A stretch of DNA of 64,000 nt, taken from the NCBI GenBank assembly GCA_964393115.1, contig CAYMST010000002.1, positions 1-64,000 on the forward strand, in the 5' to 3' direction. The notes beneath the pieces are model-generated. The model had not been told where the DNA came from and did no database searches. It saw nothing but the letters and a program-made list of their open reading frames with translations. How positions within the stretch are numbered: the first letter of the stretch is position 1; each line of letters starts with the position of its first letter. Made by a program: the position numbers and the translations under genes. The DNA is from CAYMST01 sp964393115. GTDB taxonomy: Bacteria; Bacteroidota; Bacteroidia; Cytophagales; Cyclobacteriaceae. Positions 19,234 to 27,447 of this stretch are shown here, in pieces.

Positions 19234-19344
19234 TTAAAGTGGGATTGAGTTTAAAGCCGTCATGATGATTACGCCAATGGCGAAAGCGGTTAGTAACCTG
19301 ATCATCTTCTTATTTTGATTTATTTGATTCGCTATTTCTTCCAT
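19234..19344 (-). CDS. Possible 36-residue single-pass membrane protein
   Basis: A 37-codon frame encodes a polar N-terminus with Asn/Gln/Lys (residues 1-13), then a hydrophobic segment (about 15-31, Ile-Arg-Leu-Leu-Thr-Ala-Phe-Ala-Ile-Gly-Val-Ile-Ile) and a short tail. An AAGG about seven bases before the ATG could serve as ribosome-binding site. The charged-then-hydrophobic design is typical of real small membrane proteins, but chance cannot be excluded. It precedes no gene in the same direction within its transcript. Confidence 0.35.
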   Translation of the reverse strand: MEEIANQINQNKKMIRLLTAFAIGVIIMTALNSIPL

Positions 19345-19473
19345 TCTACCTTATTACAATCAGTTTTCAAGAATAAATACGCTTCAAGCCCTTTTGGTAA
19401 CTACCTCAATAGCTGAAAACAAGGAATTTTTCCATCAGTAGAATGTATTTTTCTACGAATTAGCTCCAGGTAA

Positions 19474-20694
19474 TCAAACATTTTCTAGCTTAAATCCTAC
19501 CACCTTTAAATGTTCCCAGTATTTAGGGTATGATTTATTGACTACATCAGGTTCTCGAACGATAACGTTACCGCAAAGCGCCAATGGAGCTAACGCCATC
19601 GCCATACGGTGGTCTTCATAAGTATCAAAGGTAACTGAGTCTGGCATATTGAAGTTACTGGTAAGTGTCCACGTACCGTTATCTTCTATTAGAGTACCTC
19701 CTACTTTTGCTAACTCTGCTTGCATAGCAGCAATTCTGTCGGTTTCCTTGATCCTTAAGCTTTCCAACCCGGTCATATTGAGCTTTGTACCTATAACCGT
19801 TGCCACTGCCATTACCGTTTGTGCGAGGTCAGGACATGTGCGAAAGTCAATGGTCAGCTCCGGCTTACTATCTTTTTTCGTTAAGATCACACCGTCCTCA
19901 ACAAACTCGGACTTGACACCAAGCCCATCCATAATCTTCGCAATCTCAATGTCTCCTTGAAAAGAGTTCTCTCGTAACCTTAACAACTTAGCACTACCAG
20001 ATTTAGATAGGGCTACCATGCTATACCAGTAGCTAGCGCCTGACCAGTCTGACTCCACGGTATACTCTCCTTGCGAGTAGGTCTGATGGGAAACAGTGAT
20101 TTTATTATCACTCCACTCATGTTGCACTCCAAAACGCTTCATCAAACCAAGCGTCATTTCGATGTAAGGTCGACTGAAGATCTCTCCTGTTAATTCTATG
20201 GTTAGGCCGTCTGGTAAAGTTGGTGCGATCATCAGCAGAGCGGAAATATACTGGCTGCTAATGTTACCCGGGATTTGAAGTATATCTGTCTTTTGCTCCG
20301 TCAGCTTTTGGATCTTAAGTGGTGGGTATCCCTCTTCTCCTAAGTAGTCTATAGATGCCCCTAACTCACGAAGAGCATCAACCAGTAGCTTGATGGGACG
20401 CTTCTTCATCCTCGCTGTACCAGTTATCTCATTTTCCTCTGCTCTCATGGCTAGAAAAGCCGTCATAAATCGCATGGTAGTACCAGCATCTAATACGTCC
20501 TTGACATAATCATCACTACCCAACAACCGTTGCATGGTATCGGTATCTCTTGCATCAGATAAATTATCCAGAGTCGAAGCACCTCCTCCTAGTGCATTAA
20601 TAATCAATACTCGGTTGCTTTCGCTTTTGGAAGAGCTCAAAGGAATGTCCGACGGTATAATGCTACCGTTAGATGATATTTTATAAGCGTCCAT
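19474..20694 (-). CDS. aroA: 3-Phosphoshikimate 1-carboxyvinyltransferase (EPSP synthase)
   Basis: AroA joins phosphoenolpyruvate to shikimate-3-phosphate in aromatic amino acid synthesis. The 406-residue protein shows the shikimate-binding Ser-Lys-Ser-Glu-Ser-Asn-Arg (about 22-28), Asp-Ala-Gly-Thr-Thr-Met-Arg-Phe-Met (about 68-76), the Arg-Met-Lys-Lys-Arg-Pro region near 95, the catalytic Asp and Lys/Glu cluster in Leu-Arg-Ile-Lys-Glu-Thr-Asp-Arg (about 318-325), and Asp-His-Arg-Met-Ala-Met-Ala (about 364). It is about 20 residues shorter than the E. coli enzyme, as usual in Bacteroidota. It clusters with aroB and the DAHP synthase gene on the same strand. Confidence 0.95.
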   Translation of the reverse strand: MDAYKISSNGSIIPSDIPLSSSKSESNRVLIINALGGGASTLDNLSDARDTDTMQRLLGSDDYVKDVLDAGTTMRFMTAFLAMRAEENEITGTARMKKRPIKLLVDALRELGASIDYLGEEGYPPLKIQKLTEQKTDILQIPGNISSQYISALLMIAPTLPDGLTIELTGEIFSRPYIEMTLGLMKRFGVQHEWSDNKITVSHQTYSQGEYTVESDWSGASYWYSMVALSKSGSAKLLRLRENSFQGDIEIAKIMDGLGVKSEFVEDGVILTKKDSKPELTIDFRTCPDLAQTVMAVATVIGTKLNMTGLESLRIKETDRIAAMQAELAKVGGTLIEDNGTWTLTSNFNMPDSVTFDTYEDHRMAMALAPLALCGNVIVREPDVVNKSYPKYWEHLKVVGFKLENV

Positions 20695-20873
20695 ATTTTT
20701 ATAATGTTCTTAAAACGATTTCGTTTATTTCACGTTAATTAAGTAATCAGCATTAATTTCTCAGCTATGAAATGCGCATAATGCCATTCCGTAAGGCTCA
20801 ACCTAGTTATTATGCACCTTTCGTGGATAATAAAAAGGAAGAGGGTTGAATGCACATTGTAAATTTTAAATAC

Positions 20874-21068
20874 ATGAAAAGTAAATTTTGGAAAACCTTT
20901 ATTTTAGGTGTCGCGCTAGGCGGTTTTACAATTGCATCAGGAAGCTCTATAGGCCTGATCAAAGCCAAAAAAAATAATCGCAAAGATCAGGACGCTGACA
21001 GTTCAGTACAAGATCTTGGTAACAAGACAAATGAGCTAGACGACGTGCCTGACACTTTATTTGTTTAA
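20874..21068 (+). CDS. Small hypothetical exported or membrane protein
   Basis: A 64-codon frame (an upstream in-frame ATG at 20850 adds eight residues) starts Met-Lys-Ser-Lys-Phe-Trp-Lys. A hydrophobic stretch with small residues follows (Ile-Leu-Gly-Val-Ala-Leu-Gly-Gly-Phe ... Gly-Ser-Ser-Ile-Gly-Leu), then an Asp/Lys-rich hydrophilic tail. No family recognised. It is on the opposite strand to its neighbours and its last 12 bases overlap the 3' end of aroB. The clean N-terminal signal or anchor layout favours a real gene. Confidence 0.45.
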   Translation: MKSKFWKTFILGVALGGFTIASGSSIGLIKAKKNNRKDQDADSSVQDLGNKTNELDDVPDTLFV

Positions 21069-22118
21069 TATCTTGTTGTAGAAATATAAACTATCCAAAA
21101 TATCCCCTTCTCCAATGGGGATATTTATTTTACAGTCCCCAATAGCTCCTAACAAGCTCGCATTTATCGTATTACCGGTGTTCTTCTTATCCTGATATGT
21201 ATTTTGAATTATTTCTTCGAAATATCCTTGAGGTATTTTTTTGCAATCATATGCGTTCGTCAAAAATTGACAAATCTCCTCCATCTCGTCTTCAGGCAAT
21301 CCGCTAAGCTTATAAGATAGATGTGCCTCGCAAATCATACCAACGGCGATAGCCTCTCCATGTAACAACTTTTCGGTAGGGTTTTCTAATAGCTTTGTTT
21401 CAACAGCATGACCGACGGTATGTCCAAAGTTTAAAATTTTTCGCCTACCACTTTCAAAAGGATCATTAGTTACTACGTCACCTTTGATCCCCACTGAATG
21501 ACCAACTATTTCTGACCAGTTAATCTTTAAAAATTCTAAATCAACCAGTGCTTTCCAGTGTTCCCTATCAGCAATAAGAGCGTGCTTGATAACTTCAGCA
21601 TACCCGGATCTTAGCTCTCGCTTAGAAAGAGTTTTGTAGAAGATAGGGTTGATAAGTACACGTTTAGGGTCCTTAAAGAATCCTACGTGGTTTTTAAACC
21701 CGTTGAAGTCAACACCCAACTTTCCACCAACACTCGCATCAACCTGTGATAGCAAGGTCGTAGGAATATTGATAAAATCAATCCCTCTTTTGTAACTAGC
21801 AGCCGCAAAGCCACCCATATCACCAATAACTCCTCCTCCAAGGTTGATCACCAACCCTTTACGGTCGAATTTGGCATCCGTTAAGGCCTGCCAAATGGCG
21901 TTACAGGTATCAATAGTCTTATACTCCTCTCCAGCCCGAATCTTGATGACCCAGTGCTCCGGAATATGATCTTTGATAAATGGTAAACAGTGCTCATCGG
22001 TATTTTCATCTACGATTACTGCTACTGATGTATATTGATTTTTTGAAAAAAAATCCGCTAAGGCCGAGGCCAGAGCGGATTCATTACTTTCTAATACGAT
22101 TACTGATTCTGGAATCAT
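21057..22118 (-). CDS. aroB: 3-Dehydroquinate synthase
   Basis: AroB cyclises DAHP to 3-dehydroquinate using NAD and a divalent metal. The 353-residue protein has the NAD-binding Asn-Leu-Gly-Gly-Gly-Val-Ile-Gly-Asp-Met-Gly-Gly-Phe (about 92-104). It also has Pro-Thr-Thr-Leu-Leu-Ser-Gln-Val-Asp-Ala-Ser-Val-Gly-Gly-Lys (about 119-133), the metal-ligand Glu of Tyr-Ala-Glu-Val-Ile-Lys-His (about 172-178) and the ligands of Asn-Phe-Gly-His-Thr-Val-Gly-His-Ala (about 233-241). It lies 46 bases downstream of the DAHP synthase gene, supplying its substrate's next step, so a shared transcript is likely. Confidence 0.95.
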   Translation of the reverse strand: MIPESVIVLESNESALASALADFFSKNQYTSVAVIVDENTDEHCLPFIKDHIPEHWVIKIRAGEEYKTIDTCNAIWQALTDAKFDRKGLVINLGGGVIGDMGGFAAASYKRGIDFINIPTTLLSQVDASVGGKLGVDFNGFKNHVGFFKDPKRVLINPIFYKTLSKRELRSGYAEVIKHALIADREHWKALVDLEFLKINWSEIVGHSVGIKGDVVTNDPFESGRRKILNFGHTVGHAVETKLLENPTEKLLHGEAIAVGMICEAHLSYKLSGLPEDEMEEICQFLTNAYDCKKIPQGYFEEIIQNTYQDKKNTGNTINASLLGAIGDCKINIPIGEGDILDSLYFYNKILNK

Positions 22119-22164
22119 GCAATGTCTATCGAAGGTTCACCAGTCAAGCTGGCTTTAAAAATGA

Positions 22165-23256
22165 TTACTTATTAGCGATGATCTCTTCTTGTCTGTTAAT
22201 AGAAGAAACGTGAATCAACTTCACCAGCTCATCAACAAATGCCTCATCGAGTTTAAGAGATTTTCCCCACTCAGCTCTTGTTTTGTGAATCTCACGCCAT
22301 CGGTTCTCCTGAAGTACTGTTACGTCTTTTTGCTTTTTGAACTCGCCTATCTTCTCCACGATAGCCGTTCTTCTAGCCAATAGCTCCAAAAGCTCACGAT
22401 CCACGTTGTCGATCTCGTCTCTCATGTCATCCATGAAGGTGTTGAAATCCGTATCCGCAACCGTTGGGTTCTTAGTCTGAAGCTCTTTAATGATATCAGC
22501 TAATACTGGCGGAGTAACTTGCTGCTTGGCATCACTCCACGCATTATCAGGGTCTCTGTGTGTCTCAATCATCAAACCGTCATAGTTGAGGTCTAACGAC
22601 TGCTGAGATATTGGTAAAATCAAATCTCTCGTACCACCGATATGACTAGGGTCTCCAATAATTGGCATATCAGGATAAATTTCCTTAAGCTCAATTGGAA
22701 ACTTCCACATCGGGACATTTCTATATTTTGTCTTTTGGAAAGAAGAGTAACCTCTGTGTATCGCACCAAGCTTCTCAACTCCACATTTATTTAATCTTTC
22801 AAGAGCACCTAACCACAACGCAAAGTCTGGGTTAATAGGGTTCTTTACCAATACTGGAACATCAACTCCTTTTAGGGTATCAGCGATTTCTTGTACGGTA
22901 AACGGATTCACAGTCGATCTCGCACCAATCCACAAGATATCGATACCATACTTAAGAGCAGCTTCGACATGCAAAGGGTTGGCTACCTCTACAGCGAATT
23001 TCACAGGGATCTCTTTTTTAAGCTCCGCAATCCACTTGAGTGCCTCTACCCCTGTACCTTCGAAAGTTCCAGGTCTAGTTCTTGGTTTCCAAACTCCAGC
23101 CCGCATTACTCGAACATCTGTTTTCTCATAAATGTCTTTACAAGTTTCAAACAATTGTTCTTTAGTCTCTGCACTACAAGGACCCGCAATGATTAACGGC
23201 TTTTTGACATCGTCAAACCAAGTATCTAACTTCTGAAGCTTTAATTCCGCGCTCAC
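22165..23256 (-). CDS. Bifunctional DAHP synthase / chorismate mutase
   Basis: The 363-residue enzyme fuses a type I-beta (KDO8P synthase-like) 3-deoxy-7-phosphoheptulonate synthase (about 1-262) to an AroQ-type chorismate mutase (about 270-358). Synthase marks are Ala-Gly-Pro-Cys-Ser-Ala-Glu-Thr near 21-28, Ala-Gly-Val-Trp-Lys-Pro-Arg-Thr near 54-61, Leu-Gly-Ala-Ile-His-Arg-Gly-Tyr near 163 and Gly-Asp-Pro-Ser-His-Ile near 196. The mutase has the Arg-Asp-Glu-Ile-Asp ... Leu-Leu-Glu-Leu-Leu-Ala-Arg-Arg helix. In related fusions the mutase part mediates feedback control. This is the committing step of the aromatic pathway, followed by aroB. Confidence 0.93.
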   Translation of the reverse strand: MSAELKLQKLDTWFDDVKKPLIIAGPCSAETKEQLFETCKDIYEKTDVRVMRAGVWKPRTRPGTFEGTGVEALKWIAELKKEIPVKFAVEVANPLHVEAALKYGIDILWIGARSTVNPFTVQEIADTLKGVDVPVLVKNPINPDFALWLGALERLNKCGVEKLGAIHRGYSSFQKTKYRNVPMWKFPIELKEIYPDMPIIGDPSHIGGTRDLILPISQQSLDLNYDGLMIETHRDPDNAWSDAKQQVTPPVLADIIKELQTKNPTVADTDFNTFMDDMRDEIDNVDRELLELLARRTAIVEKIGEFKKQKDVTVLQENRWREIHKTRAEWGKSLKLDEAFVDELVKLIHVSSINRQEEIIANK

Positions 23257-23285
23257 AATTCAATATTTTGTTTGTAATTAGGGCG

Positions 23286-23293
23286 CAAAAATA
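23286..23293 (-). promoter_or_regulatory. Candidate -7 box for the DAHP synthase gene
   Basis: On the minus strand TATTTTTG fits TAnnTTTG, about 30 bases before the start codon. No matching -33 TTTG at the expected distance was found. Confidence 0.3.
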
Positions 23294-23776
23294 GGGAGTT
23301 AACTGAAATTGTCTGAACTTATTGAGATATTTCACTGAAATTCATGGTATTTATATCCTTTTTTGATAAAAATTTAATGTTGACATGCCTCGAACAAGAC
23401 TATTTTGACATAAAAAAGATTCCAAGCCATTGAAACAAAAAAATTCTAACCAACTGATCCATCAATAAATGACGGTTAAGGTATTTATTATGCTAGTGGT
23501 TTTATGGTCACCAGCTCACCGAAATACTAGATTAGAACTTTTATAATCGCGAGGCGCAAATTCGGGCGAGTACCAAATAAGATAGAAGTTATACCATTTA
23601 ACCCGAAATTTGCATTAGAGATCGTAATGAAGCCATAAAACGCAAAGAAAGAGATGCTTATATTGAATAGGCATAGCAGCCGCTACTGTGATTCAATAAG
23701 CGTGTGTTAAGTGTCTATTTCAAAGTGATTTATGAATGGAATGGGTCTTCTAATGCAAATTTAGGATTTAGCGCAC

Positions 23777-23796
23777 TGAAAACCTTTAGGTTTTCA
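23777..23796. terminator. Perfect 8-bp hairpin downstream of the GH32 gene
   Basis: TGAAAACC (23777-23784) pairs with GGTTTTCA (23789-23796) across a 4-nt loop. It lies about 70 bases past the GH32 stop, so it may end the sugar-operon transcript. No T run follows on the minus strand. Confidence 0.4.
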
Positions 23797-23865
23797 AACT
23801 TTCCTCTAAACCCCAAGTGGAGTCCAGAGGAGTTTTTTAGATTAACTTTGTTTCAGCGCAAGCCT

Positions 23866-25287
23866 TTAGTCACAAATTTTATAGTACTGAACACTCACAT
23901 CTCCTAAACCTTTCGAAGTTCTTAGTGAGCGGTATGGTGAACTCGGAAAAATAGAGTTCGTCACGACGTATTCTCCATCATTAACAAATAGCTCAATGGA
24001 GTTCACGTCTACAAAGACTTGAATTTTATGAATCTCTTTGACCTCGACTCTACTTTCTGCCATTACATCATTAGACAAGAATAAATCAGCAGATATCGAT
24101 TTGGTCTTATCCAATAGCAGGACGTCATGTTCGTAGGCGATCACAATGCTCTCATTAACGTCATTCATCAGGATAACCCAAAACTTATCCAGTTCTTGTG
24201 GTCCTTCTTGTGGTCCTATCTCCAGTAAAAAAGAATGATTGCGAATCGACAGAAAATCATCTTCTACGAAGACTTTTCGATTAAAGAACCGATAGATTTC
24301 CTTCGTAGGAACTGACCCTACTTGAAACGCCCCTCCTTTCTTGATCAATTTAAGTTCGCGAGGAATGGTCATGGAACCCCGCCATTCATCCAAAGGGATC
24401 AGGTTCGCGTAATTCCAATTATTCATCCATCCAATAAAGATTTTTCTACCGTCTGGGATTCCTTCCCAAGTGATCCCTGCATAGTTATCCGGACCATGGT
24501 CAATCCATCTAATTTCATCATCATCAGCGATGAATTCCTTCCCATTAAAATCTCCGACAAAATATTGGGTCGCACTTCCTCCCAGTGGGCCACCAGGATT
24601 TATACTCACAATGAGAATCCATTTTACCCCGTAATCAGGGTGCTCAAGTGGAAATAAATCAGGACATTCCCAAACACCTCCATGAGCACCTTGACCTTTA
24701 CCAAAATCACTTAAAAAATCCCAATCTAATAGGTTAGTTGTTGCATAAAATCGGATGTGATCACCTGCCGCGATGGACATGATCCATTGATTACCTTTCT
24801 CATACCAAGTAACTTTTGGGTCTCTAAAGTCTTTAAGATCCCTATTTCTTAGAACCGGATTGTGTTTATACTTCTGCCAAACCCGTCCATTATCTTGACT
24901 GAAAGCGATTGCCTGACTTTGAAAACCATCTTCAGATGATTCTTCAGCTATAGGGTCGTGATACGTAAATATAGATATCAATGGAGGATTATCCGCCGTA
25001 CCAAGCCCACTACGATTATCAACATCGGCGACAGCACTCCCACTGAATATATACCCTTGCTCGTCGGGACTTAGGGCAATAGGTAGATGCTCCCAAGTCA
25101 CGAGGTCCTTTGATACGGCATGACCCCAGTGCATTGGGCCCCAGACGTTACTATTCGGATGATACTGATAGAATAAATGGTATTCGCCTTGATAATAGAC
25201 TAATCCATTTGGGTCGTTCATCCAGTTCTTTGGTGGAGTAAAATGAAAACGAGGCCGAACGCCAACCTCTAATAAAGAATGACTCAC
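23866..25287 (-). CDS. Glycoside hydrolase family 32 beta-fructosidase (cytoplasmic)
   Basis: GH32 enzymes release fructose from sucrose, fructo-oligosaccharides or fructans. The 473-residue protein has the five-blade propeller motifs: nucleophile Asp25 in Trp-Met-Asn-Asp-Pro-Asn-Gly (22-28), the transition-state Asp of Phe-Arg-Asp-Pro-Lys (about 154) and acid/base Glu of Trp-Glu-Cys-Pro-Asp-Leu-Phe (about 207), then a C-terminal beta-sandwich. There is no signal peptide, so it should act in the cytoplasm on an imported fructoside. The start is GTG, sharing its first G with the TAG stop of the GH65 gene, so translation is coupled. It is the last gene of the AraC-SusCD arm. No fructokinase is nearby. 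Confidence 0.92.
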   Translation of the reverse strand: MSHSLLEVGVRPRFHFTPPKNWMNDPNGLVYYQGEYHLFYQYHPNSNVWGPMHWGHAVSKDLVTWEHLPIALSPDEQGYIFSGSAVADVDNRSGLGTADNPPLISIFTYHDPIAEESSEDGFQSQAIAFSQDNGRVWQKYKHNPVLRNRDLKDFRDPKVTWYEKGNQWIMSIAAGDHIRFYATTNLLDWDFLSDFGKGQGAHGGVWECPDLFPLEHPDYGVKWILIVSINPGGPLGGSATQYFVGDFNGKEFIADDDEIRWIDHGPDNYAGITWEGIPDGRKIFIGWMNNWNYANLIPLDEWRGSMTIPRELKLIKKGGAFQVGSVPTKEIYRFFNRKVFVEDDFLSIRNHSFLLEIGPQEGPQELDKFWVILMNDVNESIVIAYEHDVLLLDKTKSISADLFLSNDVMAESRVEVKEIHKIQVFVDVNSIELFVNDGEYVVTNSIFPSSPYRSLRTSKGLGDVSVQYYKICD

Positions 25288-27326
25288 TATTTCTCAAATT
25301 CAGACTCTTCTACTCCCACACCAGTTATTTTCAAGGACTTCCATTTCTTAGGAAGTACAGAATTAATCTGCTGTACACCGTTATCTGTAATATCTAACCC
25401 GCCGAAACCAAAAAGTACTGATTGTAACATCCCTCCAGCTCCTGTCGCAAAGTAAGGGTTCGTTCCACCAGCTGTCTCTGCAATAACTTTAAATGGAGGA
25501 AGCTCATTGGGTTGAAACCCCTTTATAAACCAGTCATACGCCTCACTTGGTTGTCCCTGTCTGGCATATAGAGTAGCTAAAATCGCTGGTCCCATTGCTG
25601 GTCCATTATCTGAGTATTTAGGCGCGTAATAATCTAGGTCCTTTTGGATATCTTCTTTCTTCGAAACGACCTTTAATGGATATGACAATAGGTTTACATC
25701 AGCTTGCTTAATGATTTCACCTTTGTACGTTCTATTCTCTTTGGTTACCCCGTCTTCAAACTTCAAAATCGGAATATTCTCAGCGACATGCATCCAATCT
25801 GGATCAGGCTGAATCCCAAGTATATTCGCCGCCTGTGTGGTATAAGCCAATACCGTTTTTACCATTCCATTGGTAAAAGCATTATTATCAATGTTTTCTT
25901 GATATTCGTTTGCTCCGATTACATTATTAATTTCATATTGTCCCTCACCCTTTCGCTCTACTCGACTTGTCCAAAAGTCCGCGACTTCTTTAAGTACTGG
26001 GAAGGCTCTATCTTCTAGCCATTGCTTATCTCCCGTTACTTGATAGTATTTCCAAAATGCCCAACCTACTGTAGCTGAAATATGCTGCTGGAAAGGACCT
26101 GTAAGTGCCCATACAGGAGTAGCTTCAGAACCATTATCTGCTGACTCCCAAGGAAACATCGCTCCCTTGAAGCCGTGTGAAAAGGCATTGGCTTTGGCGG
26201 CCTCTAATCGCTGATAGCGATATTCTAATAACGACTTAGCCATATCTGGTTGAAGCACCAAAAGTGGAGGGTACATCCACAGCTCAGTATCCCAGAAAAC
26301 GTGACCGTTGTAGCCAAGACCTGACAATCCCATCGGTGACAGCGAATAAGCTGTACCTGACCTTGCAAAAGAGTATAAATGATAAAGTGCCGAACGCACC
26401 GCTTTCTGAGCGACAGGGTCGCCCTCTATTTCGATATTACTCTTCCAGAGCTCATTCCATTGTCTTTTATGACCTTCAAGAAGTCTATTTTTTCCTTCAA
26501 GCTTTGCATAGACAGTTAGTCGCTCTGCCTCGTTGCGAGGATCATCATGTTGAACAGAAGAAAGTGTTGAGCCTATCAATGCAAATCGATAAGTCTCTCC
26601 TGCCTTCAACTTCTTCGTAAACTTCATTAAGTGCATGTTGTGATCCCAGTCCTCATGAACGATATGAGGTTGATGCCCATGCTCTTCTTCGAAAATAAAT
26701 GAATTGGAAACGGCTAGTTTCTTTCCTCCAGGACTTAAGGCCTCTGAGGACAGCAACTCGATCAACACATGTGGACGGTCTATTTCCGCATAATAATTTC
26801 TCACGTCTTGAAGGTGATCAGGCGCTTCAATCCTGTTAATAGGAATAATTTCTACATCCTGCTTCGCTTTGATTTCTAATACAGCCAAAGCGCAATACGG
26901 CAAGTTCCGAAGTGCCATTACTTCCTGCCGAACGGAAACCTTATCACTGTAGTCAAACGTAGTAACGAGCTTGGCTTCTTTCATATCCAAGGATTGTGTG
27001 AATCCCTGAATATTTTCCTCGTTTAGCCCTACATGATCTACAATAAGATCCATGTTCAAGTGGCTAAATGTCTGTAGTATGTTGCTAACCCGACCACGTT
27101 TATATTGGTCGTAGACACCATTTAAAATAACCTCCTGGATTTTTAATGGCGCTGGTGAGGAGACTAACCCTATGATTCCATTAGCTAAAGTGATCCCGTA
27201 GTAGTCGTTTTTATCAATTTTGTCGGGAGTGATACTCCACTCCTCGCTTTGTCTACTTTGTGAATTGGCTAAATGGATACTCATAGTCAAAACAAAAATT
27301 GTGAATAATGGAAATTTTAGACTCAT
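25287..27326 (-). CDS. Exported GH65 alpha-glucosidase (hydrolase-type, kojibiose hydrolase-like)
   Basis: The 679-residue protein from the ATG at 27326 (an in-frame ATG at 27347 adds seven residues) starts with a cleavable signal peptide ending Leu-Ala-Asn-Ser-Gln. An N-terminal beta-sandwich and the GH65 (alpha/alpha)6 barrel follow. The general-acid Glu474 lies in Ile-Gly-Ala-Asn-Glu-Tyr-Gln-Glu. Where phosphorylases carry a phosphate-binding loop, this protein has Ala-Glu-Thr-Ala-Gly-Gly-Thr-Asn with Glu617, a likely general base. That arrangement marks hydrolases such as the Flavobacterium johnsoniae kojibiose hydrolase (from memory its pair is Glu472/Glu616). Probably periplasmic, removing glucose from an alpha-1,2- or related glucoside. 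It lies between susD and GH32. Confidence 0.85.
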   Translation of the reverse strand: MSLKFPLFTIFVLTMSIHLANSQSRQSEEWSITPDKIDKNDYYGITLANGIIGLVSSPAPLKIQEVILNGVYDQYKRGRVSNILQTFSHLNMDLIVDHVGLNEENIQGFTQSLDMKEAKLVTTFDYSDKVSVRQEVMALRNLPYCALAVLEIKAKQDVEIIPINRIEAPDHLQDVRNYYAEIDRPHVLIELLSSEALSPGGKKLAVSNSFIFEEEHGHQPHIVHEDWDHNMHLMKFTKKLKAGETYRFALIGSTLSSVQHDDPRNEAERLTVYAKLEGKNRLLEGHKRQWNELWKSNIEIEGDPVAQKAVRSALYHLYSFARSGTAYSLSPMGLSGLGYNGHVFWDTELWMYPPLLVLQPDMAKSLLEYRYQRLEAAKANAFSHGFKGAMFPWESADNGSEATPVWALTGPFQQHISATVGWAFWKYYQVTGDKQWLEDRAFPVLKEVADFWTSRVERKGEGQYEINNVIGANEYQENIDNNAFTNGMVKTVLAYTTQAANILGIQPDPDWMHVAENIPILKFEDGVTKENRTYKGEIIKQADVNLLSYPLKVVSKKEDIQKDLDYYAPKYSDNGPAMGPAILATLYARQGQPSEAYDWFIKGFQPNELPPFKVIAETAGGTNPYFATGAGGMLQSVLFGFGGLDITDNGVQQINSVLPKKWKSLKITGVGVEESEFEK

Positions 27327-27390
27327 GGCTGTTTGCTTATATCGCACTTGATATGTTGCTAATATGTATGATGGTCACTGGTATACATAA

Positions 27391-27419
27391 AGCCATCATG
27401 CCTAAATGGCATGACGGCT
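27391..27419 (-). promoter_or_regulatory. Intercistronic hairpin between susD and GH65
   Basis: AGCCATCATGCC (27391-27402) pairs with GGCATGACGGCT (27408-27419), 12 positions with one mismatch, around a 5-nt loop. It is 29 bases past the susD stop. It could stabilise the susCD part of the transcript or reduce read-through into the GH genes. The T tract on the minus strand is short (CTTTA). Confidence 0.55.
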
Positions 27420-27447
27420 AATTGAATTTAAACCTACCTACCTTATT

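Larger units (their letters stand above)
19160..19473. other. Intergenic stretch between M42 peptidase and aroA
   Basis: It contains a nested inverted repeat (19162-19226) and a possible 36-codon membrane-peptide gene on the minus strand (19234-19344). The remainder (19345-19473) shows no structure I can support. Confidence 0.5.
23257..23865. other. Gene-free stretch between DAHP synthase and the GH32 gene
   Basis: No credible gene. Structures present are a near-perfect inverted repeat (GCAAATTCGGG at 23556-23566 against CCCGAAATTTGC at 23602-23613), a 13-mer shared with the repeat element near 15 kb (23588-23600), a bulged hairpin around 23655-23700 (GCTTATATTGAAT against ATTCAATAAGC) and a perfect 8-bp stem at 23777-23796. 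Confidence 0.5.
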
